This document shows, piece after piece, positions 22,467 to 34,750 of a stretch of DNA of 64,000 bases. The translations under genes and the position numbers were made by a program. Location: contig NC_091054.1 of NCBI RefSeq assembly GCF_963966145.1, forward strand, positions 13,888,001 through 13,952,000, written 5' to 3'. The DNA comes from Tenebrio molitor (lineage: Eukaryota > Arthropoda > Insecta > Coleoptera > Tenebrionidae). Under the pieces are notes generated by a model. The model did not search any database, had not been told where the DNA came from, and saw nothing but the letters and a program-made list of their open reading frames with translations. The first letter of the stretch is position 1. Every line of letters begins with the position of its first letter.

Positions 22467-24941
22467 GAAATACGTCAGCAGTTGATGAAATGTCTTTATG
22501 TTCCCAATTAAAACAAAGTATCGATTTCACACACGGGCTAGATGGTATCGGTATACAAGCCCCTACTTAGGGCCAGTAAATAAACAGTTTTATTGACAAA
22601 AACCTTAACTCAAAACGACCGTCCGGTCTAATTCATCGCCAAACATCGGTAGAATTGGGGAACAAACGACAGGGCCGGTTTGGGTGGTTTCTTATCTCCG
22701 TTATCCATGATTGATAACAACGGGATGAATGTCGGTCCCACCCAGGTCGATAATCTTAAAATAAAGGAGCGTTATCTGAGCGCAACCGTCACGACTCGAC
22801 CGGCGAAGAGGACAAATTTGAACGGACTTTGATGGGGTGAGTTGATGCGGTGCAAATATCTCAATGATAGCGCCAACACAAGTGTGAAGAATGCGTCGGA
22901 GAGGATTGGTAGGGCTGTATCCGGTTTTTATGGTTGGTCTTTGACAGGAACTAATAAGTGACGAGAGGAAATGACATTTTACAGGAAACTGCTCATTAAA
23001 TATTGTGCGAAGGACACAACGAGGTGCTAAAAAATCAATATTTGTGTGGCAACGTCAGTGGTGGGAAAATAGTGGCGGAAATGTGAATTTCGTGGTCCTA
23101 TGCGAAACTACCGAGATAGCAGGGAATCTAACAAAAAATGTAAATAGAGAATACGGGAAAAGTTGCTCCATTTCAACCATTTCTAGCATGAATAAATACA
23201 ACACACAACATTTATGTGGCCTTAGTTTGCAAATATCCACAATTTTAAGCAACATAAAAACACTAAAAGAATGTTATTTTATGTAGTCTTATTATTAATT
23301 TTATTACACATTATAGGTATTTTTTCGGCAAAAGATAAATCAGAACATGAGATAAATAAAAATACACAAGTATGTATGTATTACAAAATTATTTGTTTAG
23401 TTTTATAAGAACACGTTGATTATTCCAATTTTTAAAGAAAATCTTAATTATGATACTTAGTTGAAGTTGAATATAAAATGAAATAGTGCAGAGGATGTTG
23501 ATTTAAATTTAACAAAAAATGGATTGAAAAGAGTATGATGAAATAAAAAATGACTAATTTATGAATAATTTTGACATTTTTTATTGCAAGAGTGGTGTTT
23601 GCTTTTTATTGATAATACATTACAATTTATATCACAATTCTGATGATTTCACACTCACTGACCTCAACTTACTATAAATGGATTGGTAGTTTGGGGTCAT
23701 TCCCAAATTTGGGCTAAAATGATTAACTTCAGCCTGAAATTTGGATCTTGTCTTCTGTCTCTTATTCCTCGGAATATTACAACGACCATTTTATTTAACT
23801 TGAACGTGAACGTGTATGAGAATTTATAATTTCTGACTAAGTAAATTTTAAATTTCCATTTCATTTTCCTTTTCATAGGAATCTGAGATTTTACTATCAT
23901 TATTTTAGATTTAAATTTTAAATAAATATAAACGAAAAATAAGTTGTTTCATAAACACTTGAGATGTTGATAGTGATGACAGGTTAATAAATATTTAAAG
24001 GTTGGGCAACAGTGAAGTAGAATTTGTATCAAATAAAATGAACAATGTACCATTATGAAAATGGGAGTATCTTTGAACATATACGACTGGCATGAACTAT
24101 GTTTTGGACTTGTTTAATATGCTTTTGTTTGACACTACAATATGTAAAATAAAAAACAATTCGAACCTAATCATGTTTTGTTAAATCAATATTTGATAAA
24201 GGAATCAGCGTTGTTAGAGTGATGATTTACGAAGTTTTCAAAAATGAAAGTAAATGATGCATATCTAGATTAATAAGTATATTCTACTTAACTATAGCTG
24301 GAACGTTATGGATGTGGATGAGGGACTTGTCGTTAAGTTGGCACTACCAGCAAAAGTAACTAAACGCGCCAATAAGGTTATTGGAATTTATGACAGATCT
24401 CACTAATGTACAGTTCAATCATAAGTTTTAAGCAACCTTGAGTTTGACAATCCATATCCAAAACATTTCGACTATAGTAGCGTAATTAGCAATTAATAAA
24501 AATGATTGCTAAAGTTGGTTGTTACGGTGATCAAAATTAATTAATTATTTGCAAATTTATTTGCATTGTAATTATCGCAAATAAACTATTTAAGTAGACA
24601 CTTTTTTGCATTTTATACAATTTAAGTGAGACATGTGATTAAAATGTAAAGTTCGAAAAGTGGTTGAACTTGGTTAGAAATGATTGTCTTCAAAAATGTT
24701 TTAATATGATTATTTCCTTCATGTGTTTAGCAACCAATTGCGTGACAACTATTGACCAATCAAAACGAGAAAACAAAAAAGAACCCGATAAAATTTCTCT
24801 AAAATGAACACTGTGCAATAATCTGATGAAAAATGTCGGTACCTGATTTTTTTTTAAATTATTTTGAATAAAAAGGATTGGAAATAATGCGTTTGGTTTC
24901 ATTCTATTCAGGAAATAATCAACCGTATACCCCTCGTGCTA
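22467..24941. other. Start of gene desert; GC-richer patch at about 22610-22900
   Basis: No coding gene recognised. The patch at 22610-22900 is clearly less AT-rich than its surroundings, has no visible repeat structure, and holds several GATAA and TTATC words (for example TTATCTC 22692, GATAACA 22711, GATAATC 22749, TTATCTG 22772). Beyond 22990 the DNA is again AT-rich without features. Confidence 0.4.
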
Positions 24942-25125
24942 AATTTTAATATCGGCAATTTTTTTGCTAATGAACTCAAACATCCATAAATTATTCGGTC
25001 AGAAGACCAATTATTATCAAAGCCCTCGATTTCGTCTAGTGCTCTTATTTGATAATAATTGGTCTTCTGACCTCATTTATGGATGTTTTCGTTCAGTAGC
25101 AAAAAAATTTCCGATAAAAATTTTT
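24942..25125. repeat. Near-perfect hairpin repeat, about 185 bp
   Basis: Left arm words AATTTTTTTGCTAATGAAC, AACATCCATAAAT, GGTCAGAAGACCAATTATTA; right arm gives TAATAATTGGTCTTCTGACC, ATTTATGGATGTT, GTAGCAAAAAAATTT. Arms of about 75 bp flank a short loop (CCCTCGATTTCGTCTAGTGC). The apparent reading frame through it is a by-product. Confidence 0.85.
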
Positions 25126-25889
25126 GCATTTGGGATAGGTATAATATGTGATAAAAAATGTATCTGAGAGACAAACTGAGATTTAAAAAAAAAACGGTGA
25201 ATTATTGCAGAGTACTCAATGCCTAAGCGCGACATTTTATCTGATGTGATTCAAAGTTAGGAAGGCAGGGAAAAGAGAAATAGGAAGAATGTTTAAGAAA
25301 TAAGCAATTAAGTGAAAAACAAGTGTGCGGATAAAGACATGTTCTTTTTACTAACAAAGTATGATAATTTATTGAAATTTATTGTAATTATTAAGACAAT
25401 TGACAATGAGCGATTGCACTTAATTGCACTTGAATTAATTTAATTGATCAATTAACTAGATTTGAAATAATTTGATAAAAAACATATTGCACACTTTGAA
25501 CAAATAGTGCAGATTTCATTAATAGAAAACTGTTAAAAAGCAGTGTTAAAATGTGTTATTTCTTTAATTCTTTGCACTTTATACTTTACAGCAGCTTATG
25601 TTCTTAATATTTGTACGCGGCAAATGTGAAAAATTAGGCGTCTTTAAGTAAGTAAAATTTTAAATTATAAAAAAACCGCTATGAAGAAATTCTTAAATGT
25701 TGTATAAAGTTACCAGTTCAAAGAATTTTTAAAATATCGCAATATTGTGTATTAATAATGCTACTAATAAATAACGTTTCCAAACAACTCAGTTAAACAT
25801 TTATTTTTGAACGAAAAATGTTTCAGTTCACTCAGGATAAAAAGAAATAAAAGCATCTGGTTTACTTATGTAATTCTTTCCAATTCTTT
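25126..25889. other. AT-rich intergenic DNA
   Basis: No gene or clear repeat; many TTAATTG-type words. Confidence 0.4.
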
Positions 25890-26220
25890 CATTGCCTTGG
25901 CATCTGACCAGCTGACGAGCGGCAGATAAAGTTATTATCTCCGCTGCGGAGCGGCAGATAAAGTTAACTAGCCAAATCATTCCTAAGTTAAATTATAACA
26001 AATTCGTTTCTGAATCTGACATGTTAAAGATGAAGTGAGTAAATAAGATTTAATCAAGAAACTATCAACTACCAGCCTCAGCACATAAAACTTCATTTTT
26101 GCTCCTAACAACATAATACTTTTACTACTTTCTTCAAACTTCAGTAAAATATGACATTATACTGCTGGATTGGTGTCACTTGATTGCCATGGCATCTGAC
26201 GAGCTGACGAATGATACAGT
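25890..26220. repeat. Dispersed repeat, copy 1 (inverted relative at 28585-28920)
   Basis: Begins CATTGCCTTGGCATCTGACC and ends TGGCATCTGACGAGCTGACG. Contains GAGCGGCAGATAAAGTTA twice, once followed by its partial inverse (TTATTATCTCCGCTGCGG), and CAGCACATAAAACTTCATTT. These words recur as reverse complements at 28585-28920. Confidence 0.75.
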
Positions 26221-26379
26221 TTGTTGCAAAAGGTCTAAGATTTTTCGTTTTTCGCCACTTCAGAAATTACGCGACATTCAAACGTTTAATTTTCATTTTT
26301 TCGGGGTCACTCTTATTGCGACTAATTTTTGCTAAATGGAGCACGATGTTTTTGATGAGCAGTGTGTAACATGTCCGAC

Positions 26380-26830
26380 ATGTGGTGTCTAAGCTTCCAG
26401 TGTTGTGGCTCGTGTCGTCAGCCTTGTACAGCTGACGTCAACCCGATTTAATTACCCCGTCCGCGCAATGGGGCAGGGAAACCGCCTTAACCCGAAAACA
26501 TAAAAAAGTAATGTGTTTTCTGCGCCGTTTCAATTAAAAGGTGTCCGTCCGAGTCGAAATCTGCATTGTGGACGATCAATGGTGATTGGCATGAAAATGA
26601 CATTCGTATTCGTACACCCATATATGCAGTACAAATAACAAAGAAGAATGCGCCGGGCAGACAAGACCACATGAACAAAAAAGGACAATCGCAGCCCACT
26701 TCGTTATAATATAATGACGGACCGTGAGTTGGTAACATCAAAGGAGTCTGTGAAATATTTCCCATCAACAGTCTGATCAAGAATGTTCAATTCAAGCAAG
26801 TTTCTTCGACCAATCGTATCTCGAGGCGTG
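26380..26830. other. GC-richer non-repetitive island
   Basis: Less AT-rich than its flanks, with words such as TTAATTACCCCGTCCGCGC and ATGGGGCAGGGAAACCGCC. Frames crossing it show no recognised protein. Candidate cis-regulatory element in the desert upstream of drm. Confidence 0.35.
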
Positions 26831-28584
26831 TTTTATTAAAGCACTGCCTACTGATATCCTTATGTAATTTATAATTGTTTAAACATATTCTGGTGTGGAA
26901 AAGTCTGACGGATTTTTATTGTGAAATCGGCGGGTTTCGAAATGAGTTTTTTTTTTGTTTTGTGTTATGGTATCTTTCCGATTATCCTTTTTTTTTTGTT
27001 GTTGGCCGCCTTATGTAACTTGCACAATTAATTATTTTGTCTTTTTTAAAGTGTATTTTGTTGACGATAATATATTACAAAAGTGAGTTTTATCGCAACG
27101 TGTAACATAATAATGGGTTGTCTGTGAAGTTTTTTTTTGGTTATTTTTTTGCATATTTTAATGTGTTTACAATTCGCAGAAGACGTTTGTTAAAATTATT
27201 TTGGGCAATAATATCTTTACCTACACATAAAGATCGAATCAATCTTTTTTGTATTCCTAATTATAAATTAAAATTTTAATTGCTCATCAGATTTTGACCT
27301 TTTTGGTCTAACACGATAAAACACTGACACTTATGTAATATTTGCCTTAAGTACTGTCGCATCTCATAAGTCAATTGACAACATAATCTTTATGCTTTGA
27401 TTACACCTGCGAATAAACACCTAACTGTAAATGTGAATTAAGAAATAAACAATTAGTTCATGTTTGAATTAATTTATGGTGGGTATTTGAATCTTTATTG
27501 TTTTGTTAGTGTAAACACCACGTGAAAATGTTTTTAATCTGTACTGCCCTAATTAAAATATTAACCGGTGTAAATTTTCGCTTTTTAACACTTCTGTTTA
27601 AGTAGGCAAATAGTTGCTAATGGTCAAATTATTTATTTATATGTCATGGGTTTTGGTTGGTCTACCGAAAGTTGATGCCACCTAACGACATAAATCTTAT
27701 TTACCAAAACATATTTTTTTGTAAAATCGTATCAAAATGAAGTCATTTATACAGTAATTTGCGGGCGTATTTATGACTTTTGCGCCCTAAGTCCTAAAAG
27801 AACAACAATTAATTTTAATAGCTATTTTATTTGCTGCATCACATTGGCAACCAATAACATAACTCTTGATTTTTGAGAACGAATAATGTCATTTATTTTT
27901 TCAAAGCTTTAAGGTGGATTTAATATAAAAAATAAATCTCCTAATATAAAAAATAAATCTCCCTTTAGCGTTTTATAATCCCTCGACCCTTCGGGTCTCG
28001 TGCTTATAATTCCGCCGCGGGCCAAAATCGCCCCCTTCACGCCCTTAATACAAAAATATCTATTGTTTCAGGGGGAGATTCACGAAACTTTGCAAATTTG
28101 CAAATCGTTAACGAAACGGCAAATACAATGCTTCAACAATGTCGGTTGTCATGGTCTTGAATTTGCAACGCCTTATCGAGCCTTACCGAGTTTCGTGAAT
28201 GACCCTCTTAGTTATTAAAAATATCTACCCTCTACTTTACCAGCTTGATCAGGTTTAAAAAATTGCAAACCAGGTGTCTTTTATTTTACCTAATTTCCCG
28301 AATGAAACAAAATCAGGTCTCTTGGCAAGTAAGGGTGGTGGTTCTATTAATTTTGCTCTGCAAAAATATTTTTGTTTATTGTGTTGTATGTAAGCAACCA
28401 ATCATCGAATTTGGGTAATATCAAAAAAATTATCTACTAAAAAATGTACAAATGACATGATCAAAATCCAAAATAATCTGTCTTATTGGGTTTTGCGCAA
28501 TACTAAAAATGAGGGCTGTAACAGAAAATAGCCCATATTTTCTTTAGTTAAGATTAAAATAGTATATTATGTTATGAGGAGCAA
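26831..28584. other. AT-rich intergenic DNA with a perfect 21-bp tandem duplication
   Basis: 27921-27941 is repeated exactly at 27942-27962. Just after, a GC-rich patch (27980-28040) reads CCTCGACCCTTCGGGTCTCG. No gene recognised. Confidence 0.45.
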
Positions 28585-28920
28585 AAATGAAGTTTTATGT
28601 GCTGCGGCTGGTAGATTGGCTGCCGAACGCAGCAGCAGATATACTATTTTTTCTTCAAACCTCCATAACAAATTATTTAAGACATGTTAAGAAACCAGGT
28701 AGGAATTTCAAATTGCTAGTTTACTTTACAGCCGCTCATCAACGGAAATAATAACTTCACGGACGCCCTCAGCGGAGATAATAACTTCACGGACGCTCCT
28801 CAGCGGAGATAATAACTTCACGGACGCTAGTCAGCTCGTTAGATGCCATGACAATGAAGTGACACTTTAGCATTATTAATGCAGCAGTGCAATGTCATAT
28901 TTTACGGACGTTTGAAGAAA
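28585..28920. repeat. Dispersed repeat, copy 2, with a short tandem array
   Basis: AAAAATGAAGTTTTATGTGC matches the reverse complement of 26075-26100; CAGCTCGTTAGATGCCATG and GTGACACTTTAGC match 26170-26210 inverted. Inside, a unit of about 27 bp containing GGAGATAATAACTTCACGGA is repeated three times (28745-28827). Confidence 0.8.
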
Positions 28921-29360
28921 AAAATGTTTAAGCGTTTCTTTATTTTGTTAAAACATGAAAGTCTTGTATTTCTAGGTTGATTCGTTTCTGCTTTTTTCAC
29001 AACCAACCATAGCGCGCATAAAAAAAAAAATAAGTTGAACGTACAAAGAAAACAAAAACGAATATTTTGATATACCGGGTGTCCATGTAATAAATTAAAC
29101 CACCAATAAATAGGACTCATCAAGAAAATAACTTAAAAAAAAAATCTTCGCTTACAGCAGAAATAGGTCCTCTCAACTTAAATTTTCACTGAATAAAATT
29201 CTTCCAAATTTTATTATATAATTTTTTATACTAGTCTATAAACAGTCCTTTCATATTTATTACAAATAGAATGGAGTCTTTTGATGGATTGTTTGTTGTT
29301 TCCGTGTGGAAGAACTTTTAAAATTATAATAAATCGATGCTTTAAAATTAACCTATACCT

Positions 29361-29800
29361 ACTGGCCATAGGGTTTTACATGCTAATTTTTCAACCCCCT
29401 GTTAACTTTTGTTCCCATGAAAATATTCAAACCATTTTTGGAACAAAGTTGGAAGATTTTTTTAAACTATCGGATAGATTACAATTCAATATCCCAAACT
29501 GTCAAAAAAGTTGTGAAAAAAATATTTTTTGGCGCGCCGAAAGCGTCCAAAATTGGAGATCGTCAGGTGCTGGTTGAGCCGACAATGGTGCTACTCTGGC
29601 GGCCGCTCGACGTACTATTATTTCGGCGCTCTAAAAAATATTTTTTTCACAACTTTTTCGACGGTTTGGGATATTAAATTGTAATCTATCCGATAGTTTA
29701 AAAAATCTTCCAACTTTGTTCCAAAAATGGTTTGAATATTTATATCGGAACAAAAGTTAACAGGGGGTTGAAAAATTAGCATGTAAAACCCTATGGCCAG
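29361..29800. repeat. Long near-perfect inverted repeat, 440 bp
   Basis: Left arm from ACTGGCCATAGGGTTTTACA through ATTTTTCAACCCCCTGTTAA and CCATTTTTGGAACAAAGTTG to TTTTTTGGCGCGCCGAAA. Right arm (29631-29800) is the reverse complement ending GTAAAACCCTATGGCCAG. Arms of about 170 bp with few differences; loop of about 90 bp (29544-29630) is unusually GC-rich (CTGGCGGCCGCTCGACG). Apparent open frames on both strands come from the arms. Confidence 0.9.
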
Positions 29801-29817
29801 TCTTAAAAAAAACTCAC

Positions 29818-30310
29818 TGTATAAACCATAGTATCTTCAATAAGTGAATAAACTGAAAATGTGATTAAACATTTTGAATTCATAAAGTCTAATTTAACTT
29901 AATTCCATCCCGCACGAACCGTTTCTGGAAGCTCTAATAAATCGAAACATGATTTGCCGCAAAAACGCTTTAAAAACAGAAAGTGAATGAAATAGCCCAA
30001 AAACACGTTAAATACACAGAGTAAAATACTACAGAGCCCAAAAAACGTACAACGGTACTAGCACCCGCGATAGCAAAACTTTTTGCACCTTTTTTGCGTT
30101 GCATTGAATCTTACTCCTTGCTAACGTAATATGTATCAGTGGCGTACTCAACTTTTGGACTTGAATTGTACATGGCATTTCTACCCTCATGCGGAAGTAT
30201 AGCGCAAAACTGAACGCACATCATTTTCGAAACTGGTCTGAAGATTCTAGAGTTTTAATATTCCGATGTACAAATTTCGATTTCAGCCTGTATAATGTCA
30301 ATTTGAATAA
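29818..30310. repeat. Dispersed repeat, copy 1 (inverted relative at 36510-36985)
   Basis: Words ACCATAGTATCTTCAATAAG, AACTTAATTCCATCCC, AATCGAAACATG, TCAGTGGCGTACTCAACTTT and GCATTTCTACCCTCATG occur as reverse complements in the same order at 36510-36985. About 480 bp, diverged. Confidence 0.8.
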
Positions 30311-32682
30311 ATTCAAATATTTTTGGGCGATTGTACCCTATTTGCTTGTTTACCACGTCTGTCGTCAAGACGGTAAGTTGTGTTTACTCGTTGCTAGCGA
30401 TAAACTCGACGGTAAGTAATGTTTGGTGTTCTAGAATGGTAAGTAAATTTATTCAAAATTAATTAATTATTATAATAATTTTTATGTAGACAGGAGTTGA
30501 AGACAAGGTGTTGGGGCACTTTCTGGAAACTCACACGGCTCTTGTAGTCGGCTTTCCTTGGCGCTGCAATGAAATAACATTAGCAGACTTGCCGCGACAT
30601 TAGTATGGTAAAAATTTTCATACCCCGAATTTTCCTTGTCTTCTTGATTACACATTGAGGTCGTCGGTTTCGAAAATTCTTTATTTGTGACGCCATGAGG
30701 AATTTTTCTTGCAAATTGAATCTTGTTTTCGACACAATCTTCAATGTAGCCTTCAGCTGTACTTGAAGACTTCCAGCCTTCATGTCTTTCAGTCCAAGAA
30801 GGTCCTCGCCTTTATTAGCTAATAATGTAGCTGAACTTCGAGGAAACGAGTGACTCCTAGTTCTATAGCGTTCTCTGAATTTCTCAGAAATCAGGGCTGA
30901 ACGCACCCCACATTCCAAGTTTCTTCTACAACATCTATTCGTTTTCGTAATCACTAAGATCGCTCATTTTACTGCTTCTTTTTCAGCACGGCTGGCGATA
31001 TTTGCACAGAAAAATTCCACTGGCGGTAACTGTTTGCAGATTACTTTAGAAACGCGATATAAAAATCGACATTATGGCAACACAATGTGAAGGGTAACAT
31101 GTATTGAGCCTATTCTAGATATGAATGTTTTGTAATACCTAAATATTCAATCGCCTAAAAAATCTCATAAGCATCACGAACGTTAAGAACGATGTACCTA
31201 CATACCAATCTAGACAATATTTAGAGTCGTCGCTGCGCTCCTCCTCCAAACAATTGTCTTCGATTGGTACATTGTCCTTACCGTTCTTTATACTTAATAT
31301 ACTATTTTAATACTTAAAAGATCATGCCATGAATACCTAATGAAAAAAATAGCAATTACAAAATCACAGATTATAAATCTGTTTTGAGTTGCCTCGAGTT
31401 TTGAGTTCTCGAAACCTAACCATCCAATCGGAATAAAAGATAAAATGAAACAGATATCGAGGTTTTAATACTAATTAGATATATTATTTCAAATAGGTAA
31501 GTTATCAATTTTTAAGACTTTAATTTTAGTCTTCTTATAAGTAGTCTGTTTTTTTTTATAATCAATTGTCTAAGTGTTGTCAGGTTGGCAGAAAATTCGA
31601 AAGAGTGAATCTTATAAATCACGTTTGAAACAATGACTTGAAATTGTCACCGATTGTCACATTTGACAATTTAAATTTAAATTAAACACGTGTCTTACAC
31701 TCATAAACATATGCAACATAACCTCAGTAATGATCTAGGGGAAATCTAGGGTGAAATTGAGATAGAACTGGACCAAATGTCAATGACTTTTTAATATACA
31801 GTTGGTCTTTTTCTGTATTTTAACACTGACAATTGATTATAAAGAAAACGAACTATACATAATTGAGTATTACCTACTTTCAGTTACCTAATCAGTTCCA
31901 CAAAATTTAATTTTTTTTTATTGGTTCAATTGATGCATTTTTGATTGAAACCATTAAAAAACCTTTTTTTTTTTTAAATTCACTAGCTTCAAAATGACAT
32001 TTCGCGACCGCAACAGTCAACAGGCTAACGTAGATTTCGCGCATTATAGTGGTTCAAAATCATCCAAAAAGCATTCACCTTTTTGAGCATTCTGAAAATA
32101 ATTTGACTGGTTTACAAAACCCCATTCTTTCAATCTGGATGTTAAAAATTTCGAAAGAGTCAAAATAAATCGCTATTAATTCGGTTGACACTTTGGCAAG
32201 CACATGGATATTTTACTCAAAGAGTACACGACAAATCAGACATAATGTTCGTTTCAAAAAAAAAATTGTACAAACTTTTACGCGAGAAGACGTATGCGGA
32301 ACATTCGCGCAAATGAAGCACTCGTTCCTTCTCGCACTTGGTTCGTAAATAACTATTAAAACACCAAGAATAAAGTATTAGTTAGAGTACACAAATGAGG
32401 TTTTTATATATTTTTTCATAGTTTGAAAATAATTTTTCTACTAAGAAGAAATCAAGTATGTAATAATATCTTGCAGTTGCGGATACAAAATCTGCACTGG
32501 TGACCGAAGTTCTTCGGTAGATACCTTTGGAAAAGATTATAAATACAAAATGTAGGTACCTTATATTTCTCATTGATTCTTGAAACATTAATTTTTGGAA
32601 AATTATTTTAGTTATTAATTTTTTTTTGTTGCATTGTCAGTACAAAACATCTTTCAAATTATTAGTGTGATGGTTGAATGTA
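30311..32682. other. Intergenic DNA without recognised genes
   Basis: Includes a 124-codon minus-strand open frame (30954-30580) with no family motifs and basic, low-information composition; not called. Around 31200-31270 the words TACCAATCTAGACAAT and ATTGTCTTCGATTGGTA form a small inverted repeat around a CGTCGCTGCGCTCCTCC tip. Confidence 0.4.
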
Positions 32683-32884
32683 GAGGCGTTGGATTGGATT
32701 CTCTCATGGGCTGTGACCTTGGAAATATCTGCACGAAGACCAGTGAAAAATCTGCAAATGAAAACTTTACATGCAAATAGACGAGAGAGAGACAACATTA
32801 ACGTAACGAATGACGATGTTTTCCGGTCGGTTTGTAGCGCCTACTTCGATATGACTCATAGCCCATGAGAAAATCCAAGACCTC
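32683..32884. repeat. MITE, relative of the CHID1-intron element
   Basis: Starts GAGGCGTTGGATTGGATTCT and ends AAAATCCAAGACCTC, with TA on both sides. Interior GACGAGAGAGAGACAACA and CATGCAAATAGACGAG are the reverse complement of words in 341-594. Confidence 0.85.
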
Positions 32885-34389
32885 TAACTACCTACTTTTT
32901 TAAGGAGAACTCAATTTTAGTTTTGATGGTTATTTAATGGTTAAGTTCAGTTCATTTCTACTTTTCTAGGACGTGAATTTCAAAAACAATTCAATTATTT
33001 ACCTACTTTATTTCGGTATAATAAAAATCCATTTTTAACATAAATATTACACATTTAAAAACTGCCCATTGTGGGAGGCATTTTTAAGATAAATAATTTT
33101 TTTCACTTTAGATAAAGAATCACTTAACGGGATAAAATCTCGAGGTTAGTTCAACATTTAACATAATGATACTAATAAATTTCAAAGCAATCCATTAACA
33201 TACAAAAAATGTATAATCTTTTAGACAGTTCGGCTTATTCAGACTTATTTACAGTTACGGTGACAACTTTCCAGACATTTTCAAATCATTTCCGTTATTC
33301 TTCCAAGTGCAAGTGTCACAACGAGCACATCTTTATGTTCCGTAACTCAAATTTGACAAACTCGTGTATTTTTGTGTGTAGGACTATTTTCAAACGTTCT
33401 GTATATTTTGCCTTAATCATGTTGTGTTGTTTTTTGCAATTAGTGTCGATTTCCTGTCAGTCGCGCTGAGGTACTGCTCCCAGTACCATCAACCATGATC
33501 CAAGTACCTACACATTTTTACCACCACAGACGACATCGGCCATCAAGTTAAATGGCCTGTTGGGGCCATCTACGGCGGTGGTTAGTTCAATGCGGCCACA
33601 CACGCTAAGACACACACCTACAAAGATTCAGGAAGAGATTTCATATCCCACGCAATCGTCTCCGTCTTCGCATCACCAACATTTGAATGTAAATTCACCA
33701 TTACATCGGTGCACTTCTGTCCATTTTGCATAATGTAACATTTCAAATTTATAACACTAGACGGCAATCGATGGTGATGACCAAATTTTGCCGGGACCAC
33801 ATGTGAAACGAGTTTTTCGACCAATGGACGGTTATTTCTAGTCCCCGTTCTTGTTGTTCTCTGACGCTAAAATTTAGAATCTTGTTATTGTCAACAGTCA
33901 ATTATTTTATGTCAAATTACTCTGTCAAGAGCTAATGTACTTATCCTCGGCCTAAAAGTAATTCTCCGACGTGACTTGACCCCAACATGAGGAGTTGAAC
34001 CCCTGGTTAATTGCTTAGCAACTAAAACTTAAACGTCTAACGTTTTTAATCTAACCGCCACCAGCGATAAAGACCAAGTATTGTTAAGTCAAAGTCTAAT
34101 TAAGGTATAAATGGATTAAGCTTAGACAGACATCTTTACTTTCTGAAATGAATATTTCATCCTGCACCTGTACCTACTGTACCTCCGGAGACTAAGCCGC
34201 TTTTTTGTACTTTGTAGTCCCAACCTTCTCAAGAAAGAGATACATATTACAAGAATGAAATTATCCCTCGATAAATCGGGATTTTTTTCGTTTTTGTTTC
34301 ATTTTTAGAAATATCTATAAGAGAGAAAACGAAAACATTTCGAAAGCCAAATAACATACATATTTGGTTTTTTCACTATCTAAATGAGA
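32885..34389. other. Intergenic DNA; slightly GC-richer patch 33480-33850
   Basis: No gene recognised. The patch at 33480-33850 has short open frames on both strands without family features. Confidence 0.4.
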
Positions 34390-34567
34390 GTGCAATTGGA
34401 AAATGAATAGTTATTTTTATATTAAGTGCGCAAAGCAAAGGTTTTTTGAGCTTGAGAATGTTAGGTTTTTTGTCGAGACCGTTAGGTCGAGACAAAAAAT
34501 ACATTCGAAAGCTCAAGAAACTGACTTTGCGTACGTAATATAAACAACTTTTTTTCTACAATTGCAC
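34390..34567. repeat. Large imperfect hairpin
   Basis: Outer arm TGCAATTG pairs with CAATTGCA, then GTGCGCAAAG with CTTTGCGTAC, GAGCTTGAGAATG with CATTCGAAAGCTC, and TTTTTTGTCGAGACC with GGTCGAGACAAAAAA around a TTA loop. About 178 bp overall. Confidence 0.75.
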
Positions 34568-34750
34568 AGCTTTAAACAGCAAGTTTATTATTAAAAAATA
34601 TTGAATTCATAAAACAGGCAGCATTATTTTTTTAAGTTATCGTTGCACGGGTTTTCGTTCCCGTAGTTACTAATGTAAATAAAAATTGAAAATAAATCTG
34701 TCATCTGAATAAGTGTCGCTTTCCAAGTGTTTTCTATAAATTCTGTGAAA

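Noticed and set aside
28738..28830. Spaced direct repeats resembling a CRISPR array
   Set aside because: Only three nearly tandem units without unique spacers, in an insect repeat family; not CRISPR.
29281..29677. Two overlapping plus-strand open frames
   Set aside because: They lie in the arms and loop of the long inverted repeat 29361-29800.
30580..30954. 124-codon minus-strand open frame
   Set aside because: No domain, no intron or family match recognised, and it lies next to a dispersed repeat; composition is basic and uninformative.
33985..34020. tRNA-like word GGGGTTCAACTCC on the minus strand
   Set aside because: Resembles a T-loop, but no matching acceptor, D-arm or anticodon arm could be placed around it.
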